DNA of 64,000 nt, taken from positions 62,001 through 126,000 of the forward strand of contig NZ_PYSY02000002.1 in assembly GCF_003049685.1 (NCBI RefSeq), given 5' to 3'. The notes below the pieces were generated by a model that did not search any database, was not told the DNA's origin, and was given only the letters and a program-made list of their open reading frames with translations. Below, in pieces: positions 26,244 to 34,956 of this stretch. This stretch comes from Brucella pituitosa. Lineage in GTDB: Bacteria > Pseudomonadota > Alphaproteobacteria > Rhizobiales > Rhizobiaceae. A program made the position numbers and the translations under genes. The stretch's first letter is position 1. Each line of letters begins with the position of its first letter.

Positions 26244-27923
26244 ATGAGTGCAAAGACCGCTACCGCCGCAAATCCACTCGGCTTTGTGGCTGTCATCGGA
26301 CTGGCAATTGTCGTTGCGGTTCCATTCATATTTATTGTTCTGCAGGCCATTTTCCCGCAGATCGGTCAGGGTATGCTGGCGGCACCTTTTGTGCATCTGC
26401 CAGCACTTTTTGAAGACCCAAAACTCTTACGCATGACTGGGAACACTGTGTTGCTCGGTCTTTGCGTCGTTGCATTGTCTGCATTGATTGCTGTGCCTTT
26501 GGCTGTGTTCCGCGCGCTTTACAAAGTGCCGTTTGCGCTGGTTTGGGACGTGCTGATGCTAGTGCCCTTCATGATCCCACCTTATATCGCAACGCTTGGC
26601 TGGATCATGACATTGCAGCCGCGCGGTTATCTCGAACAGCTCGCAGGCTTCAACCTTGCACCATTCCTGTTTTCGCTTGCGGGCATGACATTCGTCATGG
26701 CACTCAATACCTTTCCACTGGTCTATTTCGCTGTGTCCCGCACCATTGAAGCCGTTGGCGCGCGCTACTCAGATGTTGGTCGTGTTTTCGGTGCATCGCC
26801 TTGGCGCTCGTTCTTCCGCATCACATTGCCACTGGCAACCCCGGGATTGGCGGCAAGCCTGTTGCTCGTCTTTGCTTCGGCGATTGAGGAATACGGCACC
26901 CCGGCAGCACTCGGCAGCCGTTCCGGGTTTGAAGTTCTGGTAACGGAAATCGATTTGAGAATATCCGATTGGCCGATTGATCTTTCAGGAGCAGCGGTCT
27001 TTTCGCTCGCCCTTGTCTGCCTTTCGCTTGCGGCTTTCATGTTTCAGCGCTGGATTCTGACGCGCCGGTCCTATGTAACGACAGGTGGGAAGCCGCAGAA
27101 CAAAGACAAGCGTGAACTGGGCGCGCTCAAAATCCCGGTCGTGATCTTGTTTGCCGTGATAGCCTTCGCCGCAACCGGTGTGCCGCTCCTTGCAATTCTC
27201 GCAACCGCGCTGTCAAAGACCATTTCAGGTGGCTTGACGCCTTCAAATCTCGGTTTCGATAATTTTGCTGATATTGCGGATAATAGTGCGGGAGCGATGC
27301 GCGCTTTGATCAATAGCCTGTCTTTGGGTGTAGCAAGCGCTCTGCTGACCGGCTTTCTTGGTGCTGTCGCGGCTTATGCTGTGGTAAAAATGCGCTTCCG
27401 TGGGCGCTTCTGGCTCGATGTGCTTACTGTTTTACCCAATTCGCTGCCGGGCGTCGTGGTTGCTGTTGGCCTTATCCTCGCATGGAACCAGCCATCGCTG
27501 CTGATTTCGCCTTATAATACGCCGCTTATTCTGCTGCTTGCTTATTGCTGCATTCTTCTGCCGCAGCCAATACGCTATGCAACAGCCGCATTTCATCAGA
27601 TCGGCGATAATCTAGAAGCTGCGGCACGCGTATGCGGTGCAAGCAGTTTCACGACTTTCCGTCGCATCATGCTGCCGCTGATCGCGCCAAGCCTGATCAC
27701 TGCAATGTTGCTGGTATTTGCTGTGGCGACGCGCGAGTTGGTCGCATCAATTCTTGTTGCGCCTGTTGGCATGCAGACCATATCGATTTTCATATGGCGA
27801 CAGTTTGAACAAGGGTCAGTTGGTCTTGGCATGGCGATGGCGTTTATCGCTATTCTGCTGACAACGCTGCTGCCATTGCTCCTGATGGGGCTTCTGAAGC
27901 GGACAGGTCTGGTAAAAATCTAA
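26244..27923 (+). CDS. Two-domain ABC permease (FbpB type)
   Basis: A ~559-residue inner-membrane permease with two fused binding-protein-dependent transport domains (about residues 60-270 and 340-550). Each has an EAA loop (DVGRVFGASPWRSFFRITLPLATPG is the first, EAAARVCGASSFTTFRRIMLPLIAP the second; shown as family markers GASPW and GASSF). The frame opens at 26193, with other ATGs at 26226 and 26244; AGAGG lies just before 26244, which I chose. The next gene has its own candidate operator 3 bp after this stop. Confidence 0.82.
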   Translation: MSAKTATAANPLGFVAVIGLAIVVAVPFIFIVLQAIFPQIGQGMLAAPFVHLPALFEDPKLLRMTGNTVLLGLCVVALSALIAVPLAVFRALYKVPFALVWDVLMLVPFMIPPYIATLGWIMTLQPRGYLEQLAGFNLAPFLFSLAGMTFVMALNTFPLVYFAVSRTIEAVGARYSDVGRVFGASPWRSFFRITLPLATPGLAASLLLVFASAIEEYGTPAALGSRSGFEVLVTEIDLRISDWPIDLSGAAVFSLALVCLSLAAFMFQRWILTRRSYVTTGGKPQNKDKRELGALKIPVVILFAVIAFAATGVPLLAILATALSKTISGGLTPSNLGFDNFADIADNSAGAMRALINSLSLGVASALLTGFLGAVAAYAVVKMRFRGRFWLDVLTVLPNSLPGVVVAVGLILAWNQPSLLISPYNTPLILLLAYCCILLPQPIRYATAAFHQIGDNLEAAARVCGASSFTTFRRIMLPLIAPSLITAMLLVFAVATRELVASILVAPVGMQTISIFIWRQFEQGSVGLGMAMAFIAILLTTLLPLLLMGLLKRTGLVKI

Positions 27924-27925
27924 CC

Positions 27926-27947
27926 CTGTCGACAAATTGCGTACAGA
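27926..27947. promoter_or_regulatory. GntR-type operator candidate upstream of the M24 peptidase gene
   Basis: CTGTCGACAAAT-N4-TACAGA. The core TGTCGACA is a perfect palindrome of the TGTNNACA form used by FCD-type GntR regulators. A second copy (18 of 22 identical) precedes the hypD-like gene at 29983-30004. Confidence 0.6.
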
Positions 27948-28003
27948 GATTTATTCTTTCGGTGTGCCACAGAGTCCGTGGCTGAGGCTGAAAGGATCAA
28001 GCA

Positions 28004-29146
28004 ATGTCTCTCACTACCCAACCGCCGCGCATTTCCAATGAAGAGCGGCTGCAGCGTATCAATGTTCTGCGCCGTAATCTAAGCGAAAAAAACATTGGCG
28101 CTTTGCTGCTTGGGTCTACCGAGAGCTTGCTATATTTCACCGGACTTGTCTGGCATTCCAGCGAGCGTCTGCTTGGTGCAGTCATTACGCAAACTGAAAT
28201 CGTCTACATTGTACCGGGCTTCGAGCAGAGCCGCGTAGAAAGCCTTCCTCATTTGCCGGGTGAAATCTGCACCTGGCAGGAAGAAGAAAACAGCGCTGCA
28301 CTTGTTGCCTCGCTGCTGAAGGCCAATGAAACACTTGCCGTGGACGATGCAGTGCCGCTGTTTGTCTACAATAACTTGCGCAGAGAGATCGGTGCAGATC
28401 GGCTGGTTGATGCTGGCCCGATCATTCGCGAACAGCGCATAGCCAAATCGCCAGCCGAAATCGACATTATCAAATATGCCATGGGGCTGACACTTGAAGT
28501 GCATCGCCGCGCGCATCAATTCATTCGTCCGGGTATAGCTGCGTCAGATGTCGTACGCTTTATTGATGAGCAGCATCGTGAACTTGGCGCAGGTCGCGGA
28601 TCCACCTTTTGCATTGTCTCTTTTGGTGAGGCGACGTCGCTGCCTCACGGCGCGGATGGCGAGCAGTTTTATAAGAACGGCGACGTCATTCTCGTCGACA
28701 CCGGTTGTCGGATCGATGGCTATCATTCCGATCTGACGCGCACCTATATGCTGGATGAGCCGACCGCCGAGTTTGAACGCATCTGGACGATTGAGCGGCA
28801 GGCGCAACAGGCCGTATTTGATGCAGCAAAAATCGGTGCCGCCTGTTCCAGCCTTGATGATGCCGCCCGCGCGGTGATGATGAAGCATGGTCTCGGACCA
28901 GACTATCAACTCCCCGGTCTGCCACATCGCGCAGGCCATGGTCTGGGTCTGGAAATCCATGAGGCCCCTTACATCGTTCGTGGCAATCAGTTGCCGCTTG
29001 CGCCGGGCATGTGCTTTTCCAATGAGCCGATGATCGTCGTGCCTGGTCAGTTTGGTGTGCGTTTGGAAGACCATATTTACATGACAGCTCAAGGTCCGGA
29101 GTGGTTCACGCAACCTGCCAAGGGACCAGTTGAACCTTCCGCTTAG
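28004..29146 (+). CDS. M24 family Xaa-Pro-type peptidase
   Basis: A 380-residue protein with an N-terminal creatinase-like domain (~residues 15-150) and a C-terminal M24 domain. All five metal ligands are present: Asp in VDTGC (~232), Asp in HSDLTRT (~243), His in AGHGLGLEIHE, Glu in SNEPMIV and Glu in VRLEDH. It should therefore be a working dinuclear metallopeptidase of the Xaa-Pro dipeptidase/aminopeptidase kind, cutting next to proline or hydroxyproline. Being next to hydroxyproline catabolic genes supports a scavenging role. AAAGGA precedes the ATG. Its TAG stop is the first three bases of a dispersed repeat. Confidence 0.8.
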   Translation: MSLTTQPPRISNEERLQRINVLRRNLSEKNIGALLLGSTESLLYFTGLVWHSSERLLGAVITQTEIVYIVPGFEQSRVESLPHLPGEICTWQEEENSAALVASLLKANETLAVDDAVPLFVYNNLRREIGADRLVDAGPIIREQRIAKSPAEIDIIKYAMGLTLEVHRRAHQFIRPGIAASDVVRFIDEQHRELGAGRGSTFCIVSFGEATSLPHGADGEQFYKNGDVILVDTGCRIDGYHSDLTRTYMLDEPTAEFERIWTIERQAQQAVFDAAKIGAACSSLDDAARAVMMKHGLGPDYQLPGLPHRAGHGLGLEIHEAPYIVRGNQLPLAPGMCFSNEPMIVVPGQFGVRLEDHIYMTAQGPEWFTQPAKGPVEPSA

Positions 29147-29238
29147 AGTGCGTTTTAGTCTGATTGAATCAGATAGGCGCTCTGATCATTTGTCTTAAAG
29201 CCCATCCCGAAAATGCGTTGCACTTTTCCGGATGGGCC
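29144..29238. repeat. RIME1/Bru-RS-like palindromic repeat, copy 1
   Basis: This 95-bp intergenic element starts TAGAGTGCG, has a left palindrome around TGATTGAATCAGAT, and a right half with the CCATCCCGAAAA...CACTTTTCCGGATGGG inverted arms. It matches three other copies in this window. Its first three bases are the stop codon of the M24 peptidase gene. Confidence 0.75.
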
Positions 29239-29264
29239 CAAATTTCCGACAGAAGGATATACCG

Positions 29265-29969
29265 ATGACGGATAGCGAAACCAGTCTCACAAACGAGCGC
29301 AAACGCGGTTCGGGCGTTAAAATGGTCTATGACCTGCTGCGCGATGAAATTCTTGATCTGGTCCTGCCGCCCGGTAACCCGATTGATGAGGTGCAGCTTG
29401 CCGAGCGGTTCAAGATGTCCCGTACGCCAATCCGTGAGGCTTTGGTGCGGCTGGCAGGCGAGGGGCTCATTGATACGTTGCCCAATCGCTCGACTATGGT
29501 GTCGAATATCGACTTCCTCAATATGCATACTTATTTTGACGCGCTGACGCTGATGTATCGCGTGACGACCCAGTTGGCAGCTAAGAACCATCGTCCCGAA
29601 GATCTTGAGATCATCGCTGCACATCAGAAAGAGTTCGCTGCAGCGGTTGAGGCACAGGATGCGCTTGGCATGATTGCCACCAATGCAGCTTTGCATCTCG
29701 CTATCGCGGAAGCAGGTCGCAATCCCTATTTCACCACGCTGTTCAAGCGCCTTCTTGATGAGGGGCGCCGGATTCTTCGGCTTTACTACCAGTCTTATAA
29801 TGATCGCTTACCCAAACGCTTTGTGGAAGAGCACGACGAAATGATCGCGGCAATTACCGCGCGCGACACCAGGCTGGCCGAACAGTTGGCACATGAACAT
29901 GCAGAGCAGATTGTACGGCAGGTACAGAAGCTGGTGATGCGCGACGACCGTTTGGAAATAAGTTTGTAG
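29265..29969 (+). CDS. GntR-family (FCD subfamily) transcriptional regulator
   Basis: A 234-residue regulator with an N-terminal winged HTH (residues ~12-75: VYDLLRDEILDLVLPPG, LAERFKMSRTPIREALVRL) and a C-terminal all-helical FCD effector domain (ligand His/Asp pattern around HLAIAEAGRNPYF). AAGGA precedes the ATG at 29265; the longer frame from 29232 is rejected. It lies between the M24 gene and the hypD-like gene, and TGTNNACA-type sites occur upstream of both and upstream of the aldehyde dehydrogenase. It probably represses the surrounding catabolic genes until an inducer binds. Confidence 0.82.
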   Translation: MTDSETSLTNERKRGSGVKMVYDLLRDEILDLVLPPGNPIDEVQLAERFKMSRTPIREALVRLAGEGLIDTLPNRSTMVSNIDFLNMHTYFDALTLMYRVTTQLAAKNHRPEDLEIIAAHQKEFAAAVEAQDALGMIATNAALHLAIAEAGRNPYFTTLFKRLLDEGRRILRLYYQSYNDRLPKRFVEEHDEMIAAITARDTRLAEQLAHEHAEQIVRQVQKLVMRDDRLEISL

Positions 29970-29982
29970 CCCCATCTTATTT

Positions 29983-30004
29983 CTGTCGACAAATAAAATA
30001 CAGA
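29983..30004. promoter_or_regulatory. GntR-type operator candidate upstream of hypD
   Basis: CTGTCGACAAAT-N4-TACAGA, with the same 12-bp left block and TACAGA right block as the site at 27926-27947. It lies 135 bp before the hypD-like start, directly after the GntR gene. Confidence 0.6.
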
Positions 30005-30068
30005 CTGATATATCAGTTGCGAGGAACTAAAACGAGGCAATGGCCACGACAGTTTCAACCGTGTTTTT

Positions 30069-30126
30069 TGTTTTGCTGCATTGTCCTTTGCGAAGCTGTT
30101 CCACAGTTTCGCCGGAAATGCTCTGA
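30069..30126. repeat. Degenerate right half of the dispersed repeat
   Basis: From TGTTTTGCTGCATTG to GCCGGAAATGCTCTGAG the sequence aligns clearly with the right half of the copy at 31151-31256 (shared TGTTTT, GCATT, CCT, GGAAATGCTCT). It lies between the operator and the hypD-like gene. Confidence 0.5.
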
Positions 30127-30138
30127 GAGGAGTTTTAG

Positions 30139-31101
30139 ATGGCTGCCAATATTTTCTCCGGCGTGATCCCGGCTCTGATGACCCCATGCAAGGATGATCG
30201 CACGCCCGATTTCGATGCACTGGTGCGTAAGGGCAAGGAGCTGATCGCGGCTGGCATGTCGGCTGTTGTTTACTGCGGTTCGATGGGCGACTGGCCTCTG
30301 CTGACCGATGAACAACGCATGGAAGGCGTTGCACGTCTGACTGCAGCGGGCATTCCTGTGATTGTCGGAACTGGCGCTGTGAACACTGCGGTTGCCGCTG
30401 CACACGCTGCACATGCACAGAAGGTTGGTGCAAAAGGCTTGATGGTGATCCCGCGCGTTCTGTCGCGCGGTTCGGTGATTGCAGCACAGAAGGCGCATTT
30501 CAAAGCTATTTTGTCTGCGGCTCCTGATCTTCCTGCCGTCATCTACAATAGCCCGTATTATGGCTTTGCAACTCGCGCCGATCTGTTCTTTGCGGTTCGC
30601 GCAGAGCATCCGAACCTCGTTGGGTTCAAGGAATTCGGCGGCCCTGCAGATATGCGTTATGCGGCTGAAAACATCACGAGCCGCGATGATGATGTCACGC
30701 TGATGATCGGCGTTGATACGGCTGTGTTCCACGGTTTTGTTAATTGCGGCGCAACCGGCGCGATCACTGGCATCGGCAACGTTCTGCCGAAAGAAGTCAT
30801 CCAGCTCTGCAAGCTTTCGCAGGCCGCAGCTGCGGGCGATGCCGATGCGCGCCAGCGTGCGCTTGAACTCGAACAGGCCCTTGCTGTTCTTTCGTCCTTT
30901 GATGAAGGTCCGGATCTGGTGCTCTATTTCAAGCACATGATGGTTTTGAAGGGCGACAAGGAATACACGCTGCATTTCAACGAAACCGACGCTCTTTCAG
31001 ATAGCCAGCGTGGTTATGTCGAAGCGCAGTTCAAGCTCTTCAACAGCTGGTATGCTGAATGGAGCAAGCTTCCTGGCGCTGTGCAGAAGTACAAGGCTTA
31101 A
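30139..31101 (+). CDS. hypD: DapA-family lyase, probable 1-pyrroline-4-hydroxy-2-carboxylate deaminase
   Basis: A 320-residue (beta/alpha)8 enzyme of the dihydrodipicolinate synthase family. It keeps the Schiff-base lysine (LVGFKEFGG, ~164) and the proton-shuttle tyrosine (VIYNSPYYGF). The sequence resembles HypD of rhizobia, which turns the oxidised cis-4-hydroxy-D-proline product into alpha-ketoglutaric semialdehyde. The downstream ALDH that would oxidise that semialdehyde supports this. A KdgD-type role in glucarate breakdown is an alternative. GAGGAG precedes the ATG. The epimerase and D-hydroxyproline oxidase are not in this window. Confidence 0.72.
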   Translation: MAANIFSGVIPALMTPCKDDRTPDFDALVRKGKELIAAGMSAVVYCGSMGDWPLLTDEQRMEGVARLTAAGIPVIVGTGAVNTAVAAAHAAHAQKVGAKGLMVIPRVLSRGSVIAAQKAHFKAILSAAPDLPAVIYNSPYYGFATRADLFFAVRAEHPNLVGFKEFGGPADMRYAAENITSRDDDVTLMIGVDTAVFHGFVNCGATGAITGIGNVLPKEVIQLCKLSQAAAAGDADARQRALELEQALAVLSSFDEGPDLVLYFKHMMVLKGDKEYTLHFNETDALSDSQRGYVEAQFKLFNSWYAEWSKLPGAVQKYKA

Positions 31102-31120
31102 CTTAGCCGTAGACTGAAAA

Positions 31121-31147
31121 GGCCCTCCGTTTGGAGGGCCTTTTTTT
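31121..31147 (+). terminator. Intrinsic terminator after hypD
   Basis: A perfect 8-bp stem GGCCCTCC / GGAGGGCC with a GTTT loop and a seven-T tail, 19 bp after the stop. Confidence 0.9.
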
Positions 31148-31150
31148 GTT

Positions 31151-31256
31151 TAGAGCGTTTCTTACTTTGATTGAAACAGGAGAAACGCTCTAAGTATTTG
31201 TTTTATCGCATTTACCTCACGCAAAACCGCTTCGCACTTTTGCTGGAAATGCTCTA
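31151..31256. repeat. RIME1/Bru-RS-like palindromic repeat, copy 2
   Basis: A 106-bp element with TAGAGC and GCTCTA ends. The left palindrome is AGAGCGTTTC ... GAAACGCTCT; the right half contains AAAACCGCTTCGCACTTTT. Its right end supplies the TAG stop codon (31254-31256, read leftwards) of the oxidoreductase gene. Confidence 0.78.
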
Positions 31257-32294
31257 GGAAATGGCATCGAGGCCTTTTTCAAGGAGGTGGTCGAGCTGGT
31301 CGATTTCCGCCTTGGTGAGTTTTACGCCTTCGCTTTCAGATTCTGCGCGTGCCTTGAATCGGCGCTGTGAGGGCAGGCGTGCGCCCTGACCGACGATTGC
31401 CTCGAAGAACGCCTCTGCGCGAGCAAATGGGTCGCCGGGGCGGCCTTTTGCGAAAGCTTCAGGCGAAAACGCGATGATAAGTTCACCATGTACTGGCGAA
31501 AGCGTTGTGGTTCCGAGGAAGTCGAGCACTTCCGGGCTGGTCAGGTCACCAATCATGATGGCAGCGAGTAGCTCTACCATCGTGCTGATGGCCGAGCCCT
31601 TATGGCCACCGAATGGCAACATGGCACCGGCCAATGCGGTTTCCGGATCAGTTGTCGGGTTGCCGTTTACATCCAGTGCCCAGCCTTCCGGCAACTGCTT
31701 GCCTGCGCGGCGATGCAGTTCGATCTCGCCACGTGCGGCAACGGATGTTGCAAAGTCAAAGACATAAGGCGATGTTTCTTTGCGCGGCCAACCGAATGCG
31801 AAAGGATTGGTGCCAAGCAACGGCTTGTTGCCGCCGGTCGGCGCCACTGTTGCATAACTCGGACACATGACGAGAGCAGCCAGACCTTCGGCTGTCAGCG
31901 CTTCGACTTCCGGCCAGAGAGCGGAAAAATGTGTGCAGTCATTAATGACAAGTGCTGCAATGCCATTTTTGCGCGCACGTTCGGCCAGAACCGGAACGCC
32001 CATCTCGAAGGCCGGGTTTGCGAAGCCGTAATTGGCGTTCACCCGCACAATGCTGGAAGCTTCCTGAGTAACGATTTCAGGAATTGCGTCCGCTTTTACC
32101 TTACCGGCCTTGACTGTGCGAAGCGCACCCTCGATACGGTATATGCCGTGAGATTTGCAGTGATCGCGTTCACCCGCAACAATCACACGAGCGACGGCTC
32201 CAGCCTGTATTGCGTTGAGACCTGCTTTACGAAAAATCGCCTCTACGCGGTCGTGAAGCGTTGCAATGCTCAGGATAGTGGTCTCGCTCATCAT
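31254..32294 (-). CDS. Malate/L-lactate dehydrogenase family oxidoreductase (probable pyrroline/piperideine-2-carboxylate reductase)
   Basis: A ~346-residue NAD(P)H-dependent enzyme of the Ldh_2 (YbiC/DpkA) family, with family segments HFSALWPEVEALT and PLLGTNPFAFGWPR. DpkA-type members reduce delta-1-pyrroline-2-carboxylate to proline, relevant to trans-3-hydroxyproline; others act on malate or ureidoglycolate. The frame reaches 32447, but paired ATGs at 32294/32291 give the usual N-terminus (MSETTILSI). It is divergent from the aldehyde dehydrogenase gene and shares its promoter gap. Its TAG stop lies inside the repeat at 31151-31256. Confidence 0.68.
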   Translation of the reverse strand: MMSETTILSIATLHDRVEAIFRKAGLNAIQAGAVARVIVAGERDHCKSHGIYRIEGALRTVKAGKVKADAIPEIVTQEASSIVRVNANYGFANPAFEMGVPVLAERARKNGIAALVINDCTHFSALWPEVEALTAEGLAALVMCPSYATVAPTGGNKPLLGTNPFAFGWPRKETSPYVFDFATSVAARGEIELHRRAGKQLPEGWALDVNGNPTTDPETALAGAMLPFGGHKGSAISTMVELLAAIMIGDLTSPEVLDFLGTTTLSPVHGELIIAFSPEAFAKGRPGDPFARAEAFFEAIVGQGARLPSQRRFKARAESESEGVKLTKAEIDQLDHLLEKGLDAIS

Positions 32295-32355
32295 GCGTCT
32301 TTCATGGCTACGCCTGGCGGGAGGGCCCACAGGCAATTGATATCTGCGCACATAA

Positions 32356-32363
32356 TGTATACA
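32356..32363. promoter_or_regulatory. TGTATACA palindrome in the divergent promoter
   Basis: TGTATACA fits the TGTNNACA core seen in the two operator candidates at 27926 and 29983, and lies between the divergent oxidoreductase and aldehyde dehydrogenase genes. It would bring both under the GntR regulator. The flanks match only partly. Confidence 0.4.
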
Positions 32364-32440
32364 AACATTAGGCAAGTGCAATTTAGATGCGGTGGGATAC
32401 TGGCTTAATTGCACGCCGATTTCTACAGGAGGATGAACGA

Positions 32441-33955
32441 ATGGCATTCACGCCCAAAGGAAAACACCTTGTTGCTGGCGAATGGCTCGACGGAGCCGGC
32501 ACATTTCAGTCTGCACCAGCAAGTGGGCCTGCCCATTCTTTCGCAGTCGGAACTGTTGATCTGGTGAACCGCGCCTGTGAAGCTGCGGAAGATGCTTTCT
32601 GGACTTATGGCTATTCGAGCCGCGCTGAACGCGCCACATTCCTGCGCGCAATTGCTGACGAAATTGAAGCACGCATCGCCGATATCGTCGTCATCGGTTC
32701 GCAGGAAACTGGCCTGCCGGAAGCACGCCTTCAGGGCGAAACGGGACGCACGACCGGTCAGCTTCGTCTGTTCGCCGATCATATTGAAAAAGGCGATTAT
32801 CTTGATCGCCGTTTTGATGCAGCGCTTCCTGATCGCCAGCCTGCACCGCGTCCTGAGATTCGCCTTGTTCAGCGCCCAATTGGTCCTGTAGCCGTTTTCG
32901 GTGCCTCCAACTTCCCGCTGGCATTTTCGACTGCCGGTGGCGATACAGCAGCAGCCCTTGCGGCCGGTTGCCCCGTTGTCGTGAAGGGCCACTCGGCTCA
33001 TCCCGGCACAGGTGAAATCGTTGCTCAGGCTGTTGAGGCTGCAATTGCCAAGACCGGCGTTCATCCGGGTGTGTTCTCGCTCATTCAGGGCGGTCGCCGC
33101 GATGTCGGTCATGCACTGGTACAGCATCCGAACATCAAGGCTGTCGGCTTTACCGGTTCTCTCGGTGGTGGCCGCGCACTGTTCGATCTTTGCGCAGCAC
33201 GTCCGGAGCCGATTCCATTCTTCGGTGAGCTTGGTTCGGTCAATCCGATGTTCCTGCTGCCAGAAGCAATGAAGGCGCGTGCAGAAACGCTTGGACAGGG
33301 CTGGGCTGGTTCGCTGACCATGGGTGCAGGCCAGTTCTGCACCAATCCGGGTATTGCCGTTGTTCTCGACGGTGCTGACGCGGATCGCTTTGCGGAAGCA
33401 ACAGTTGAAGGCCTCAAGAAGGTTGGTCCGCAGACCATGCTGACCGATGGCATCGCACAGGCATATCACGACGGTAAGGAGCGTTTTGATACGCGTAATG
33501 CCGTTAAGCCGCTGTATGAGACCGAGTCATCTGGTCGTCAGGCTTCGCCAAACCTGTTTGAAACGACTGGCGAGCGTTTCCTGTCTGACCATGCTCTGGG
33601 CGAAGAAGTATTTGGCCCTCTCGGCCTGGTCATTCGCGTTGGTTCTGTCGATGAGATGGAAAAGCTCGCTCGCGGCTTTGAAGGTCAGCTGACCACCACT
33701 ATCCATATGGATTCGGGCGATCTCGACGACGCACGCCGTCTTCTTCCTGTTCTGGAGCGCAAGGCTGGCCGTGTGCTGGTCAATGGCTTCCCGACCGGTG
33801 TGGAAGTGGTCGACTCGATGGTGCATGGCGGACCGTATCCGGCATCGACGAACTTTGGTGCGACAAGCGTTGGCACCATGTCCATTCGTCGCTTCCTGCG
33901 CCCTGTTTCTTACCAGAATTTCCCGAAGGGTCTGCTGCCGGAAGATTTTGAATAG
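32441..33955 (+). CDS. Alpha-ketoglutaric semialdehyde (2,5-dioxovalerate) dehydrogenase
   Basis: A 504-residue aldehyde dehydrogenase. It carries a Rossmann FTGSLGGG loop, the catalytic Glu motif in the variant form FFGELGSVNP, and the catalytic Cys in GAGQFCTNPG. These variant motifs are characteristic of the NADP-linked ketoglutaric semialdehyde dehydrogenases used in hydroxyproline and sugar-acid catabolism, giving 2-oxoglutarate. AGGAGG at 32428-32433 fixes the ATG at 32441; the longer frame from 32387 is rejected. It is followed by a strong terminator. Confidence 0.82.
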   Translation: MAFTPKGKHLVAGEWLDGAGTFQSAPASGPAHSFAVGTVDLVNRACEAAEDAFWTYGYSSRAERATFLRAIADEIEARIADIVVIGSQETGLPEARLQGETGRTTGQLRLFADHIEKGDYLDRRFDAALPDRQPAPRPEIRLVQRPIGPVAVFGASNFPLAFSTAGGDTAAALAAGCPVVVKGHSAHPGTGEIVAQAVEAAIAKTGVHPGVFSLIQGGRRDVGHALVQHPNIKAVGFTGSLGGGRALFDLCAARPEPIPFFGELGSVNPMFLLPEAMKARAETLGQGWAGSLTMGAGQFCTNPGIAVVLDGADADRFAEATVEGLKKVGPQTMLTDGIAQAYHDGKERFDTRNAVKPLYETESSGRQASPNLFETTGERFLSDHALGEEVFGPLGLVIRVGSVDEMEKLARGFEGQLTTTIHMDSGDLDDARRLLPVLERKAGRVLVNGFPTGVEVVDSMVHGGPYPASTNFGATSVGTMSIRRFLRPVSYQNFPKGLLPEDFE

Positions 33956-33980
33956 TCTTTTCGTTGCAGATAAAAATAGA

Positions 33981-34008
33981 AAGCCCCTCTATTGGAGGGG
34001 CTTTTTTT
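33981..34008 (+). terminator. Intrinsic terminator after the aldehyde dehydrogenase gene
   Basis: A 9-bp stem AAGCCCCTC / GAGGGGCTT with a 5-nt loop and a T-run. It may also serve the convergent gene that ends at 34012. Confidence 0.88.
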
Positions 34009-34011
34009 GTT

Positions 34012-34941
34012 CTATTCGTAAAGTGCTACAGCCAATTTTCGGATAGCTTCAGCCGTCCTTGGGCCAAATCCCAGCATATATGGCCCTTCCAGCACAATCA
34101 GGGACTGATTTTTGGCAGCAGGTGTTCTCTGTAGAGCCTTCACTGAGAAAACGTCTTCGCGGGTCGGGCCGCCATTGCCGTCTGAGAGCATGAGCACGAC
34201 ATCAGGCTCGGCCTTGACCAGCCACTCTTCCGAGACTGGTTTATAACCAGAATAGACCGACAGAGGATTGATGCCACCTGCATAGCGGATGAAAGCATCG
34301 GCTGCCGTGTCGCTGCCAGCACCGCTCAGGCGAGCGAGCCCATGGAAAAATACCACCTTCTTTTGCTTATCGGCTGATATCCTGCTGGCATAGGCTGTTG
34401 CCGTATCGAAGTCGTCCACGACTTTCTGAGTCAGAGCTTCGCCTTGTTTCTCAAGGTCAAGCCTCTTTGCAATGAGCCAAATTTTTTTGATCAAACCGGC
34501 ACGGCTGTTGTCGACAGGCACATAGAGAATCTCGACCGCTGACTGGTTCAGAACATCGGTGGTTTCAGGCGGCCCGATATCTTCGGATGCAATGATCAGG
34601 TCTGTATTAAGCGTGAGTATGCCTTCAGGAGACAGGCTGCGCCGATAGCCGACATTTGCCTTGCTTGCGGTTTCGGCAGGGTATTTGCTGCTGCGGTCAA
34701 CCGCAACAACCTTATCGCCTGCGCCAAGCGCGAATATGATTTCGGTCACGTCAGGACCAAGCGAAACAATGCGTTGTGCATCTCTGATTTCCGCGACGGC
34801 TGGTGATTGGGCGGTCAGCTGCAGGCCGACGAGAAACATCAAGGCGAGCAGGGATTTTTCGATACTGCGCAGAGGGTGGGCGGAGATAGCGATTAAGAAA
34901 TGCACGGTTGCTTGATCCAATTGATGGAATGAACTGATCAA
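34012..34941 (-). CDS. Haem/corrinoid-type ABC substrate-binding protein (HmuT-like), orphan
   Basis: A ~309-residue periplasmic binding protein of the helical-backbone type III family. It begins with RIVSLGPDVTEIIFALGAGD after a signal region (KSLLALMFLVGLQL...AVAE) and contains SGAGSDTAADAFIRYAG and PVSEEWLVKAEPDVVLML, typical of HmuT/BhuT haem binders. No permease or ATPase partner is adjacent. The start is uncertain: a TTG at 34941 with AGG upstream is the longest choice. A TGA-N9-TCA IRO box lies just ahead, so iron-dependent control by RirA is likely. Confidence 0.7.
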   Translation of the reverse strand: MISSFHQLDQATVHFLIAISAHPLRSIEKSLLALMFLVGLQLTAQSPAVAEIRDAQRIVSLGPDVTEIIFALGAGDKVVAVDRSSKYPAETASKANVGYRRSLSPEGILTLNTDLIIASEDIGPPETTDVLNQSAVEILYVPVDNSRAGLIKKIWLIAKRLDLEKQGEALTQKVVDDFDTATAYASRISADKQKKVVFFHGLARLSGAGSDTAADAFIRYAGGINPLSVYSGYKPVSEEWLVKAEPDVVLMLSDGNGGPTREDVFSVKALQRTPAAKNQSLIVLEGPYMLGFGPRTAEAIRKLAVALYE

Positions 34942-34956
34942 GAAACCTATTTAATA

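Noticed and set aside
29144-31256. Palindromic repeats considered as insertion sequences
   Set aside because: They are only ~95-106 bp, encode nothing and match the layout of RIME/Bru-RS intergenic elements; no transposase is nearby.
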